The position numbers and the translations under genes are program-made. A stretch of 64,000 bases of DNA from positions 1,116,001 through 1,180,000 of the forward strand of contig JAEILZ010000006.1 of the NCBI GenBank assembly GCA_018873225.1, in the 5' to 3' direction. The notes under the pieces were generated by a model, which saw nothing but the letters and a program-made list of their open reading frames with translations, searched no databases and was not told the DNA's origin. Origin of the DNA: [Phialemoniopsis] sp. UDSM-2020. Its lineage: Eukaryota; Ascomycota; Sordariomycetes; Thyridiales; Thyridiaceae. Shown in pieces: positions 11,343 to 22,567 of the stretch; position 1 is the first letter of the stretch, and every line of letters starts with the position of its first letter.

Positions 11343-13201
11343 ATGCAGGAGCTCAAGATCATAGACGCCCACAAGGTGGACAAGACGTCTTACGACTACA
11401 TCTACGAGGAAAATGTAGCCATAGAGCTCAAGGATGGAAAGGGAGTTGTGAGATGCAACATTTATCGTCCCAAGGATGAAAAGACCACATACCCTGTTTT
11501 GGTTACCTACGGGCCATACGGTAAAGATGTCCACTACAGCGTGTAAGCCACCCGCCAACACAAATTGAATAAAGACATGGTCTGACAGATGCCAGATTCC
11601 ATGCCGAGTCATACTCCGAGGTCCCCGAGGAGCATCACTCGCCTCACTCATCGTGGGAGACTCCCGACCCTGGACTTTGGACGAGGAATGGGTACGCCAT
11701 CGTCAGGGCCGATGAGCTGGGAACCGGCCAGTCCCCGGGAGTGCTCAACACCATGTCCCGCGGAACGAGCAGGGCATTTTTCGACGTGATTGAGTGGGCG
11801 GCATCGCAGCCCTGGTCTTCCGGCCGTGTTGGTCTCCTGGGCATCAGCTACTACGCTGGGAGCCAGTGGCGTGTGGCCGCGCTTCAGCCCAAGGGACTGG
11901 CATGTATCGTTCCCTGGGAGGGAATGTCGGACTACTATCGCGATCGCTGCCGTCACGGTGGTATTCTCTCTGATACATTCATTCGTTTCTGGTGGAATCG
12001 CCAGGTTGTTACCAATCAGTATGGCCGGCCTGGTCGCGCGGCCCGCAAATGGGGGTTCGATACGATCGAGGGAGACCTTTCCGAGGAGCAGCTTGTTGCG
12101 AACCGCCACGACCAAAACGAGGATAACGCTGCCCATCGCTTCTTGGATGAGGAGTACTATGCCTCTCGAGACTACAACATGGGTGATATTAAAGTCCCTG
12201 TCCTTTCAGTAGGGAACTGGGGAGGCATTCTGCTTCATCTTCGCGGCAATATCGAGGGTTTTTTGAACGCTGGGTCTAGCAACAAGTACCTGCGCTTTGT
12301 GACCGGGCGACACGATCTACCTTTCTACTCCAAGGAGAATGTCGAGATGCAAAAAAGCTTTTTGGATGCTTTTCTCAAGGACAAAGACACGGGCGGCTGG
12401 TCGACAGGCGAGGCGCCGCGCGTGGGCCTGGTCCTGCGCAAGGGTGACGTAGGCTACAATGACGCCGAGGCAGAAAAGCAGTACGAGCATCGCTTTGAAG
12501 ATGCGTGGCCCATCCCGAGGACCAAGTACACCAAGTATTTTCTCACTGTGGATAACGGCCTGTCAGAGGACAACCGGGCAGGTTCATCGGCGACGCCATC
12601 TACGGCCTCGTACCGAGCACCCAGCAATCTCAAAGATCCTCAGACGGCACAGTTTATCACAGCCCCTTTTGAGCAAGAGGTTGAATTCACGGGCCACGTA
12701 GTAGCTCACCTAAACATCTCGGCCTCTAGCCTTCCGGAGCGGAAGACGGACCCGCGGGAGATTGACATTTTCATCACGCTCCGGCACCTCGACGCCAAGG
12801 GCAAGGAAATTCTCTACACGGGAACAGTCGGCGATCCCGTCCCCGTGACCAAGGGGTGGCTGCGCGTCTCCCACCGCAAGCTAGCGGAGGCCCACCCCCG
12901 TCACAAGCCGTGGAACCCCCACCGGAGCTACGCTGGGGCCGACGCGCAGCCCGTCCGCGCTGGCACCGTGTACCCGGTCGACGTGGAGATATGGCCCACC
13001 AACGTGGTGGTGTCCAAGGGCCACAGGCTGGTGCTGGAGGTGGCGTCTGGAGACACGCAGGGGGCCGGGCTGTTTGAGCATAATTCCGAGGTGGACAGGC
13101 CTCGGGAATTGTTGGAGGGACTGAACCATATCCACTTCGGGCCGGAATATGAGAACTGGATCCAGTTGCCCGTCATCCCAGCCAAGCCGGGGGGTAATTA
13201 G
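11343..13201 (+). CDS. CocE/NonD-family alpha/beta hydrolase (peptidase S15-like)
   Basis: Two exons (11343-11542 and 11596-13201) encode 601 aa; the acceptor at 11595 rather than 11588 keeps the frame and yields the family motif VFHAESYSEV. The N-terminal alpha/beta-hydrolase domain includes WETPDPGLW, RADELGTGQSPG and nucleophile Ser151 in GISYYAG. GRHDLPFYS is a candidate region for later triad residues. The C-terminal beta-sandwich (X-Pro dipeptidyl-peptidase C-terminal type) contains EFTGHVVAHL and LRVSHRKL. Bacterial relatives cleave cocaine esters or glutaryl-acyl links, while the fungal members are mostly uncharacterised. An alternative ATG lies 36 nt upstream at 11307. Its place beside oxidative genes suggests it removes an ester or acyl group from the pathway substrate or product; that is inference. 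Confidence 0.88.
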
Positions 13202-13300
13202 CTAGTGCACATCTGGTATTAAAGCTACAGTCATTTCTCCATGTCTGCTCTTTCATAAGGTCCTTGTATCACACATGCCATTGACAATAAGCCAATCATC

Positions 13301-13825
13301 ATGAGTGATCTCCGTCGCCACCACCGCTTCATCACCACCCATGACGCCTCGGGCAACGCCATCTTTAGCGATGCCATCCCCAGCGAGGCCCCCGTCCGTC
13401 GCGTGATGGGCGGAGACATGGAATTCAGTCTTATGTTCACCACGCAGGGCTTCCCCGTCTCCATGGCCGAGCAAAAGGACATTGAGACCTACAAGAGCTA
13501 CATTGCCAACGCCCCCAAGATCACCATCCCCGGCGGCACCGTCTGCCGCACCGTCGACTTCCCTCCCGGGTACACCTCGCCGATGCACAGGACGCAGTCG
13601 TGCGACTTTGGCGTTGTGATTGAGGGTGACATTGAGCTCATTCTCGATTCTGGAGAGACGAGGCAGATGAAGAAAGGGGATGTGGCGGTGCAAAGAGGGA
13701 CCAATCATGCGTGGAGAAACACGGCCAAGGATAGCTGGGCCAGAATGATGTATGTCCTGCAGTCGGCCGAAGAGCTGGTAGTTGGGGACAAGACACTGGG
13801 CTCGGATGAGGGTGGTATTGACTAA
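13301..13825 (+). CDS. Small single-domain cupin protein
   Basis: An uninterrupted frame encodes 174 aa. A conserved cupin barrel spans about residues 75-155: PPGYTSPMHRTQSCDFGVVIEGD is motif 1 territory (His96, Glu109) and GDVAVQRGTNHAWRN is motif 2 (His136). At least one histidine of the usual motif 1 pair is missing, so metal binding is not certain. Similar small fungal cupins commonly occur in catabolic and secondary-metabolite clusters, where roles range from dioxygenase or isomerase to unknown. It starts about 100 bp after the hydrolase gene on the same strand, consistent with coordinated control. I do not know its substrate. Confidence 0.88.
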   Translation: MSDLRRHHRFITTHDASGNAIFSDAIPSEAPVRRVMGGDMEFSLMFTTQGFPVSMAEQKDIETYKSYIANAPKITIPGGTVCRTVDFPPGYTSPMHRTQSCDFGVVIEGDIELILDSGETRQMKKGDVAVQRGTNHAWRNTAKDSWARMMYVLQSAEELVVGDKTLGSDEGGID

Positions 13826-14532
13826 AAGGACGTGTGGACACAAGTTGGGTTGGAACACAACAATGGGCACAAGTCGAAATAATATACTTCTCTTGCAACG
13901 AGTGTGCCCGAAAGACCTTTGAACAGGTTGGCTAGTTTTGCTGTCGTTGACCCCTGGATTCTTTTCCCGTGAACACGATGTTGATGCTCAAAGAAGTGAC
14001 AAGCAACACCTTCCGGTCTAGGATGCACTAAACCCACTTTGATCAGCACCATAGCTAAGAACATACTAGTAGATGAGCTGTGCATATGTTGGGAGCCATA
14101 GTTTGGCTTGTATGGGAAACAACCGATCAACTCAGAGCAGGCGAGGCGGCCATGGTATCGGCATAGCTCGTAGGAAGGTGATGGCGGCAAAGCATGAATG
14201 GCTCCACACCTTGATGTGCTAGGTCACTTAGCTCGTGATGTTTCATGCTTCATGAAGTGTCCCTCTGTCTCGGTAGATTGTGGAGAGACGGACAAGGTGT
14301 GGTTTCCCCGCAGGCTTGCAGCTAACTACCGACGAGACCATAATCCGGGGTAACCCCTGTTCCCAAATGATGGTGTCACGGCTTTCGATCTTGGTAGCCG
14401 CGGAGATGTTTTGCAATTGGAGCAGCAAGACTGGTCACCAGTGGGTTAGGAGAACAGATACATATTTGACTACCCCTTGCCTACTCCCAATATGTCTCCC
14501 CTTGCAACATCAAACACGTTCAATCAATCAGA

Positions 14533-16136
14533 ATGGCCTTCGTTGACATACTACACAAGATGAAGGAGGACTTGGGACTCTTCCCAATCCTCGCCTCACT
14601 CATTTTGGCTTACACTGTTTTCACCGTCATATACGGAATCTTCTTTCATGAGCTCTCAAAGTATCCGGGCCCTCTCCTGGGCAAATTTACGGGCCTTCCG
14701 AAACTCCTGGCTATGGGTCGGATGAAGAGGTTGACCTGGCAGACTGAAATGCTCAAGAAGTACGGCAGCCCAGTACGCATTGGCACCAACGAGCTGCTGT
14801 TTGGTGATGGCAAGTCCTGGAGCGACATTTACGGACAGAGCTCGAATCCATGCACCAAGGAGCCTGGATTCTATGATGCATTCACTGCGAGTGGCGGAAC
14901 AAGCATCTTGAACGAGATCAACCGCACTCGGCATTCTCGTTTGCGCCGTCTGGTCTCGCACAGTTTCTCGGCATCTGCTCTACTTCAGGAAGAACCGGTC
15001 GTACAACAGAGAGTCGAGTCGTTTCTGAATGCAGTCATTGCTCCAGCTGCTAAGAAGGGCGTGCCCGTCGACATCTTTGACAAGACCATGGAGCATTACC
15101 TCGATATTGTCAGCTACCTCTGCTTTGGCGTGTCTTTCGAGTCTGTCTCAGGGAAGGGCGAGGTAACTCACCATGACCTGGATCGTTTGTAAGTCGGATT
15201 GCTGGCGGCCTTGATATTAAAGCGCTAACTATTCTTCAGTATGACAGTCGTCCCCATTCAATCCTTCTTCCCGGCGTTGCGTTATCTCCCTTTCAAGTAT
15301 ATCCAAGATGGATACGCCGGCCTAGACAGGCTCATCAAGTTCAGCCAACGGAGTGTTCAGAGCTTTACTGGAAGCGTCCAAAAAGACTCAAGCTTCGCCA
15401 AGGGCACTTTCTTGAGGAATCTCGTTGACGCCGAGGACGCAGAGACGGGGAGCAAGCTCTCTACAGAGGAGCTTGTCGAGAATACAATCATCTTCCTTGT
15501 TGCAGGAAGCGATACTACGGCTGTCACTACTCTTTATACGATCTGGGAGTGCGGGAAGAATCCTGCCGTGTATAAGAAGCTGACCGGCGAGATTCGCACT
15601 GCTTTTCCGGACCGAAGTGTCTTCCCTAACTACGAAGAAGCCTCAAAATTGGTAAGAATATTCACTCCCGTCGATATGAATCCTCGCTGATGAAAATGAA
15701 GCCATATCTGGACGCAGTGATCCAAGAGACTTTGAGAAAATGGGGACCCCTTAGTTCCGCGTTTCCAAGAGTGTCTCCCGGACGTGAGATCAGCGGACAC
15801 TTTGTGCCAAAGGGGGTTATCGTATCTACTTCTGCGCACGCCACAGCCAGGGATCCAGATGTATTTCCCGACCCCGAGAGGTACAATCCTGATCGGTGGC
15901 TGAATGCTACCAAGGAGATGAAGGACATGTCTCGTCCGTTCAGCTACGGCCCCAGGAACTGTATCGGCAAACATCTGGCTCAGATCGGTCTGGTATTGAC
16001 CCTCTCGAGATTGTATCAGCTCTACGATGTGGAGAACGATCCATCTTTGACGGATGAGATGATGAGGCCGAAAGACAGGGGTGTGACTGCGCCTTGGGCA
16101 GCAACGGTTCCGATCAGGGCGACCCCTATGTACTGA
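14533..16136 (+). CDS. Cytochrome P450 monooxygenase, ER-anchored
   Basis: Three exons (14533-15188, 15240-15651, 15702-16136) encode 500 aa. An N-terminal membrane anchor covers about residues 15-38 (LGLFPILASLILAYTVF), followed by the proline-rich hinge KYPGPLLG. The I-helix oxygen-binding motif AGSDTTA, the K-helix ETLR and the heme loop FSYGPRNCIG with Cys443 are all intact. It would insert oxygen into a lipophilic substrate using electrons from P450 reductase on the ER. The sequence resembles the broad fungal benzoate-hydroxylase/pisatin-demethylase-like superfamily, but I cannot assign a CYP family. It sits directly upstream of the alcohol dehydrogenase gene, which fits a hydroxylation-then-oxidation sequence. 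Confidence 0.94.
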
Positions 16137-16752
16137 TGTTGTCTTGCATACAAGTTTGTCAAGTCAGATATTCAATCTTACTGTGCATTACATGCAGATT
16201 GAAATAGTAATACGGAAGGAATCACAATCTATCTGAACCTTGTGCAACTGTCACTCCATGCATTGTGGTATCATCATGTCAAGGACTCGGGTCCGACGAG
16301 TCTAACCCTCAGGCATAGGGTATAACGATGACAAAGGCATCAATTTCATTCGTTCATCAGTCTAAGCTCCGTCTAAACAATTCCCGAGGTGGAGATCAGC
16401 ATGCGAGTAGTCTAAGCTGCTAGCGGGGGACTACCGATGCGCGTGAAGTTGTCCCCATGGGGAGGAGTCCGATCCCCCGGGTGGCTGCGTCACCTCCACC
16501 TCGGGCATTGACTGACCTACGACCAGGAGGAGATGACACACATGGATCATGTGGATATCGGCCTCAAGGACTCCTCTATCGTACAAGGGGATAAATCGCA
16601 AGGGATGTAATGGCATTCAGCTCGATTTGATGTATATCATCGGTAGGGAAATTGCTTGTTATCAATCCTAGATGCTCTGAGAGTGCAATAATCCATAATT
16701 CTACTCTTGCTGAGGATCTGAGATACAGTCTAACAGTTAACCCATCTCCAAC

Positions 16753-18037
16753 ATGCCATCACTTCAGGATCAAGCGGTCACCACGGAGGCGTTGGTGGTG
16801 GACGAACCCGGTGCCCCGTTTCGATTACAGAGCATTGAACTAGATCAGCTCCAGTCACAAGAGCTTTTAGTTGAAATCAAGTACTCTGGTATCTGCCATA
16901 CGGTAAGTCGGATGAGCGTGTAGACCTTGGCTCGGGCTGACAGTCCTAGGATCTCGTGGTGCAAGCTGGACACATGCCCCTGGGTGGATTCCCAGTGGTC
17001 TTGGGACACGAAGGAGCAGGCATCATCCGCCGTCTAGGTAGTGGACTGAAGGACTCGGAGCTCAAAGAATGTGACCGTGTCATCTTGAGCTTTTGCTCAT
17101 GTCTCAACTGCCCAGCCTGCAAGGACGGCCGAAAGGGTGCCTGTGAGAGCATAGCTCCGATTAACTTTGTTGGCTCCCGCGGTGACAAGAGCCAAGAAGC
17201 CATGAGGAAGAGCAGCAGAGAACAAGTTCGTGGCACATTTTTTGGCCAGTCGTCCTTCAGCAAGTTGGCCATAGTCGATGCCAGAGCTGTGGTCAAGTAC
17301 GACGGACCTGTGAACGATTTAGCTTGCTTGGCTTCTCTGGGTTGCGGATATATGACTGGCGCTGCAACAGTGCTCAATGTGCTGAAACCAAAGGCTTCTC
17401 AGTCCTTGGGAGTCTTTGGGCTTGGTGCAGTCGGGCTTTCGGCAATCATGGCTGCTAAAGAGGCAGGGCTCAAGAACATCGTGGCTCTTGATGTCGTTGA
17501 TTCTCGGCTCGAGCTGGCCACTCGTTTCGGTGCCTCGCACGTCGCCAATTCCAAGCAGCACGAGTCCGTCCAGGCCGCCGTTCACTCGCTATTTCCTAGG
17601 GGACTAGACTACATCATAGACACGACTGGATCCACGGCCGTCATAGAAAATGGTGTGCGAGCACTGGCTCATGGTGGAACACTTGCCATTGTTGGCACAC
17701 CCAAGCCGGAAGAGATGGTTCGGGTTGAGGCCATCAACATGCTCACCCAATGCAAGAAGCTTATCGGAATTACTGGAGGATATTGCAATCCCCAAGAGGT
17801 AGAGTTCATGTCCCTGATGAGCAGTCCACATACTGACCCTAGCAGTTTATTCCTCGCCTGATTACCATGTTCCAGTCGGGCAAGTTTCCGGTTGATCAAC
17901 TACACAAAGTCTACTGCCCAAATGAAATTCAGACAGCCATTGACGATATGAAATCCGGAAAGGTATGTGCACATTGACTTAGCAACAGGCTGTCACTAAT
18001 CTCCAGATAGGTGGTCAAGCCAGTTTTGTCCTGGTGA
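16753..18037 (+). CDS. Zinc-dependent (aryl-)alcohol dehydrogenase, MDR family
   Basis: Four exons (16753-16902, 16950-17798, 17846-17962, 18011-18037) encode 380 aa, the usual length for class III/aryl-alcohol dehydrogenases. Catalytic zinc ligands are Cys48 and His70-Glu71 (GHEGAG). Four structural-zinc cysteines lie at 101, 104, 107 and 115. The Rossmann motif GLGAVG is followed by an Asp-containing strand (ALDVVDSR), favouring NAD. The last exon is only nine codons, ending VVKPVLSW as in family members. The enzyme interconverts an alcohol and an aldehyde in the cytosol. It is the most distal oxidative gene of the locus and is followed by an oppositely oriented pectinase gene, so 18 kb is a reasonable cluster edge. 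Confidence 0.93.
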
Positions 18038-18240
18038 CCTCTGCATACGATCGTTTTATGAATGGGGCAGAAGCTCACAGAAACAACGGTTTTCCTCTTT
18101 GATATAGTCTTGAGTTGCAATCAAATTCGCCAATCATCCATCCAACAAGGAATATTGCTAGATCAGGGGTACACTTCAACCTCGTCTCGGTTCTCCGATC
18201 GGAGTCGAGGTATGAGTGTTCCTCCCTCTCGTTGATTCAA

Positions 18241-19824
18241 TTACTTGCCACCTGGCGAGTTGTCAGGCTCATCAGGGTCGGTATAAGGAATGCAGTTGAT
18301 GTCAAGCTTTGAGGTGTCGACACCGTCGCAAATCCACTGTGGCTCACGGCCATCAGGGGGGTAGACCGAAATGTTCTGAGCCACAATATTCTGGCAATTC
18401 TGCGCAGCACATAGCGTTGGTCAATCTGGCGGGGAATCCACGAAAGACAAAAGGTATGACTTACTTCGACGTTGTTGCATACAATGTACCCGACGTGTTG
18501 GCCATATTTTCCCGAAGTGGTGCCGTGCATGTTCTTGATCACAATGTCGGAGATGGATATTTTGGACTGTGGTAATATCAGAAGGTTGAGCATGTCACAA
18601 TGGAGACTACCACGAGAACTTACGGGGTGCGCGTAGCAATACTCCTGGGTGTAAGGCCCGTAGCATTGCGTGATGGAGATGGCATACTGGTTCGAGATCG
18701 ACTCCACCGTGTCGTAGATGATGTTCTTGACGTAGCCGTTACCACCACCGCTAAAGTAGTTGGGGTCGTCGTCGGTGACATTCGGGTAGACCTTGATGCG
18801 CACGAGATTGGAGGCGTTGGACATGGACACATTGTACACGAGGATGTTCTCGGCGATATCGTATGCAAGCCTCTCTTCACCGAGAGAACCGACAGAGAAG
18901 CCGTGCGAGCCGTTGCAGTTCAAGTTCTGGACAACAATGTTGGTGGAGTTTGCCTTGAACGATACACAGTCGTCACCGTTGTCGATGTACGAATCTTGGA
19001 TGACAATGTTGTCTGATTTGAAAATGTCCCAGCCGTCCGTGTTGTCGTAGTGGTGCTCATTGATGGTGTGAGCGGTCAGGCGCAAGTTGGAGATGAGCAC
19101 ATCGTTGCTGTTCTCAATGAGGTTGAAGAACTGTACTCGTTGTTAGCAGAACGTCCACCTCAAGATTCTGAGAAGCGTCCTCACATCAGGAGCATCCTTC
19201 ATGTGAAGATCGGCAATCATGCCTCCCTTCATGCCATTGGCGACAAATAAGATGGGCCGTGGAGTGCTCGAGTTCTGGTACTTGGCATCCCACCAAGGCT
19301 GGCCGTTGCCATTTATGAGGCCGCCGCCGTAGATGTTGACATCTGTGCCACCCCACATCCACTGGCTGGAGAGATTGCGATATTCGAGAGTGAAGTCATG
19401 TTCTTCCCAATACTTCAGATCGGTCGAGAAGTGGAGCTCGCCTGAGATGACCACATCAATCTTGTTCAAGAAGGTGAGATCAAGAACGGACTTGATGTTG
19501 TAGGTTTGGTCGAGCTGTTACTAGTATCAGCAACCGTTTTCATGAGAGGATAGTAAGTTAGTAACCTACCACAACGGTACCTCCATTGTTGCACATGTGG
19601 AGAGCCCTCAGAAGCCCAGGCGCATCGTCGCCATTAGGGAGCCAACTGGGCTGAACGAAGCATGTCTTGAATGGGTTGCGTGGAGGGGAATATGGCATGG
19701 GTTTCCATGAATTCTTCGGCGAAGGCGCATAGGTAGGTCTTTTGGGGATCGGCTTGTGGTGACCGAAATGAGCCGCAGCCTCTGCGGCCAGCACGACAAT
19801 GGAAACTAGTTTCGGAAGTAACAT
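18241..19824 (-). CDS. Secreted GH28 (exo-)polygalacturonase
   Basis: Five minus-strand exons (19570-19824, 19185-19514, 18624-19130, 18465-18566, 18241-18399) encode 450 aa. A signal peptide of about 18-20 residues (MLLPKLVSIVVLAAEAAA) precedes a His/Pro-rich start. The GH28 right-handed beta-helix carries the standard active-site motifs: NTD at 225-227, DD at 248-249, GSHG at 269-272 and RIK at 306-308. The family hydrolyses alpha-1,4-galacturonosidic bonds in pectin. Several N-x-S/T sites suggest glycosylation. The overall arrangement looks closer to exo- than endo-polygalacturonases, but this is tentative. It is typical of plant-associated fungi and is transcribed towards the alcohol dehydrogenase gene. 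Confidence 0.93.
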
Positions 19825-20790
19825 TGTTTCTACTGGCAGGTCGCTATGTATGATTGCACGTTCCAGAAGAGTGCATCATCGTGATGAACCATGCGATACG
19901 AGATTAATATAGCTTTATGCTAGTTGCACTACATCATTCTCATGCATTGACATACCTGGTAGCTGTCAACACGCAGGGAATTCCATGAGGAACGCTTGTT
20001 ACCCAACTACCAAATGTTACCAGAGTTGCCATAATCATCGAGGCCCAGCGGAACTTATTGCCAGATCTGGAGCTGCTTGATAGAGGGGCAGTCCGTCACC
20101 TGCCCGAAAAGCTGGGGAAAACGTCAAGGCACATGAAGTGGAGTTGAAAAAGATCGGCGCCCCGGAGTTTTCAATGCCGTCCAATGGAGCAGTGAATTGT
20201 GTTTTCCTTGCATGCAGGTCCAACAGTGAAGCTTGGGGTGAGGTTCAATGGAGAGAATCGAGTCTGAGAAAGGAAGTGTTAAGCACCGTGCATGGCTTCT
20301 TCGGCACAGAAAATGACGAGCCTCTTGATCGCGAAAGGGAGCTGGAGCTAGTCACAAGCACCAAAGCACGACTCAATGCCGCTGACAGCTTCCTAATCGA
20401 GTGGCCGCAAGCGCAGTCGCTCCCCAATTCAGCCATTACAACCCCCCGGCTGCCAACATACAGGGGTGGTGCTTACCCCATGGGGACTCTCCCTGCCTCT
20501 CTTTCTTCCAGTATCTGCGTGTAGTTGCCTCGGCCGGTCTTGCCGCCTGCCACGGCATGGCCAATATGAGGCAGGCGAGGTAATAATGCCATCGTTGCTC
20601 CCTCGTCGATCAAATGTTCAGATCTGCCTTACCTCAAGCATTCTCTGCTCGTTTAATCATCTTCATCTGCAAAACAACAGCAGCCTTTCAGCACCCTCGA
20701 TATTAATTGTGTTTTCGTTTCTACTAGAGCATCTCTCACGGCGACGAAGGCCCCTCGGATCACAAGATACAAATCGAGAATCTACGAATA

Positions 20791-22164
20791 ATGAGACCGC
20801 TGAGACCGCTAGCCCCTCGCCCTCCTAGATCCAGTCCCCTCTCGTCTTCCACCCGGATCCTGGAAGACTCGGACGAAGACGAGAACATGACTGAAGACGA
20901 GGACATCGAGAACCGGCCCCCGGAGCAGGCGACTCTGAGAATGCTCCCCCCTCGTTTGCCCCAACCACCTGGATTCGAAGGACCCAAGAGACAGAAACTG
21001 AATGATGGCAAGAGGTCGCCGCCAAAACAACCCTAGAATAGTGTTCTCGCTGAACGGAACAATCCCCCTTCCATTGGAAAGCCCCCGCCCTATGCCACTG
21101 CACGCCCTGCAGACAGCGAAAAAAGGCCATCGAGTGGCCATTTCAAGACACAGCGGCAACCTGCCACTGGCTCCTCTCACGCTGTTGCAGGGCAAACCTC
21201 CTTGGCAGGAGCGGCGGCCCCGACAAAGCCTAGATCCCTCGAGGGCGTCAAGACTCAAGCCGTGTCTGGCATGAAGGCGTCTCTGAATGTTCTAAACCCG
21301 CTCAGTGCCGAGGCAGCGATTGCAAAGTTGAAACAAACGTCTGAAAAGACAGTCTCCCCACCCGGGAGCAGTCCTGCCGTTCCTCCGGGCCGAATCTCCA
21401 AGCCGCCACGGATGAGCGTCAAAGAGGAGGGAACCAGAATCATGATGCAACGCCAAGCCGAACGCCTCAACAGGCCGAAGCCTTCTCTTAGCGACCTGCT
21501 CCAACGGGGTAACAAGCGCGAGCGCGACGCGGGACCGACGCAGCCTCAAAGCAGCGCACCGACACCGCCCCCGGCGATTCCGGGACCCCTCAAGCTGGGC
21601 GAGAGACGGATGCCGTGGGACAAGTCTGCCAAGTCGGTCACCATCTGCGGCAACTGCCACCGGGTGGGCCACGAGGTCTACCTGTGCATAGGCCCCATCG
21701 ACGCGGAGGGTTTCATCGGCGCCTGCCCCAAGTGCAACAACTTTGACGACCACATTTACGATGACTGCCCTCACCGCGTCCCGGGCGAAGACTTTGACTT
21801 CCTCGTCTGGTTCCGCCAGTGCAAGCCGCCCATCAAGACGATGTTGAGCTGGCCGGAGATCTACCTTCGGAACCCGCTTCAGATGTGGCTGCCTTGGACT
21901 CCGGCATTTTCGTTGCAGATGTGGGCCCAGATGGCGCGGCATCCCGGGGGGCAAATGTGGAAAGACTACGTTTATAAGTTCAAGAACTCCCCCGATGATG
22001 AGGCCGCCGTCTTTGCAGCGTCCCGCTTGGACGACCCGGCTACCCTCGTGCGGGGCAGCGACGAGCTCTACAAGATTCGGGACTTGGACATGATCCGGCA
22101 TGTACCAGGGGACATGACTTTGGCCTTGATCAAGCAAGCTCTTTGGGACGACCTTGAAAACTGA
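20791..22164 (+). pseudogene. Zinc-knuckle-like (CCHC-type) fungal protein with an in-frame TAG
   Basis: The frame from the ATG at 20791 encodes an acidic, Pro/Ser-rich N-terminus, is interrupted by TAG at 21034-21036, and resumes in the same frame to TGA at 22164. Both sides look coding: acidic DSDEDEN before, then a Lys/Pro-rich linker. A Cys/His block follows (SVTICGNCHRVGHEVYLC, then CPKCNNF and YDDCPHR) resembling zinc knuckles in fungal CCHC proteins. The C-terminal 130 residues are Trp/Leu-rich and probably folded. No plausible intron removes the stop: candidate introns are too short or break the frame. The downstream part alone, from an internal ATG at 21271, could give about 297 aa with the zinc region intact. 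Function is unknown; RNA or nucleic-acid binding is inferred from the motif. Confidence 0.62.
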
Positions 22165-22567
22165 TTACGGATCTGCGCCGTATACCAAGTCGCCCTTCAC
22201 TGAACTCGTTAGAGACACTCCCATAACTGCGCCGAAGGAGATGACATGACGGATCACAAGGCTGGTTGACAGTTGAACATTTTTCTTTTTCATTCTATCA
22301 TTGGGGGCCCGGGCTGCTTCACAAACGGCTGCAGCTCACGGCGCCTCTCGTTTTCGATAGCCAGTCGTCACACAGCTCCGACATACATTCTAGATTATTA
22401 ATAATCGTCCTCCTTTCTCTCTCAGACTCCGTCGCAGTGACCATTAAAATGAATAGATGAGAATAAAATGAAATCCTTTGGTGACAGTCTATAAGTTTTT
22501 CTTTTGTATATCCAACTCCATGTAAATGTTTTCAAAAAGCGGGGAAAAATGATCATGGGCATGGGCG

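Noticed and set aside
20035..20524. Short frames between the pectinase and zinc-knuckle-like genes
   Set aside because: Fewer than 130 codons, overlapping on both strands, with no conserved pattern; treated as intergenic.
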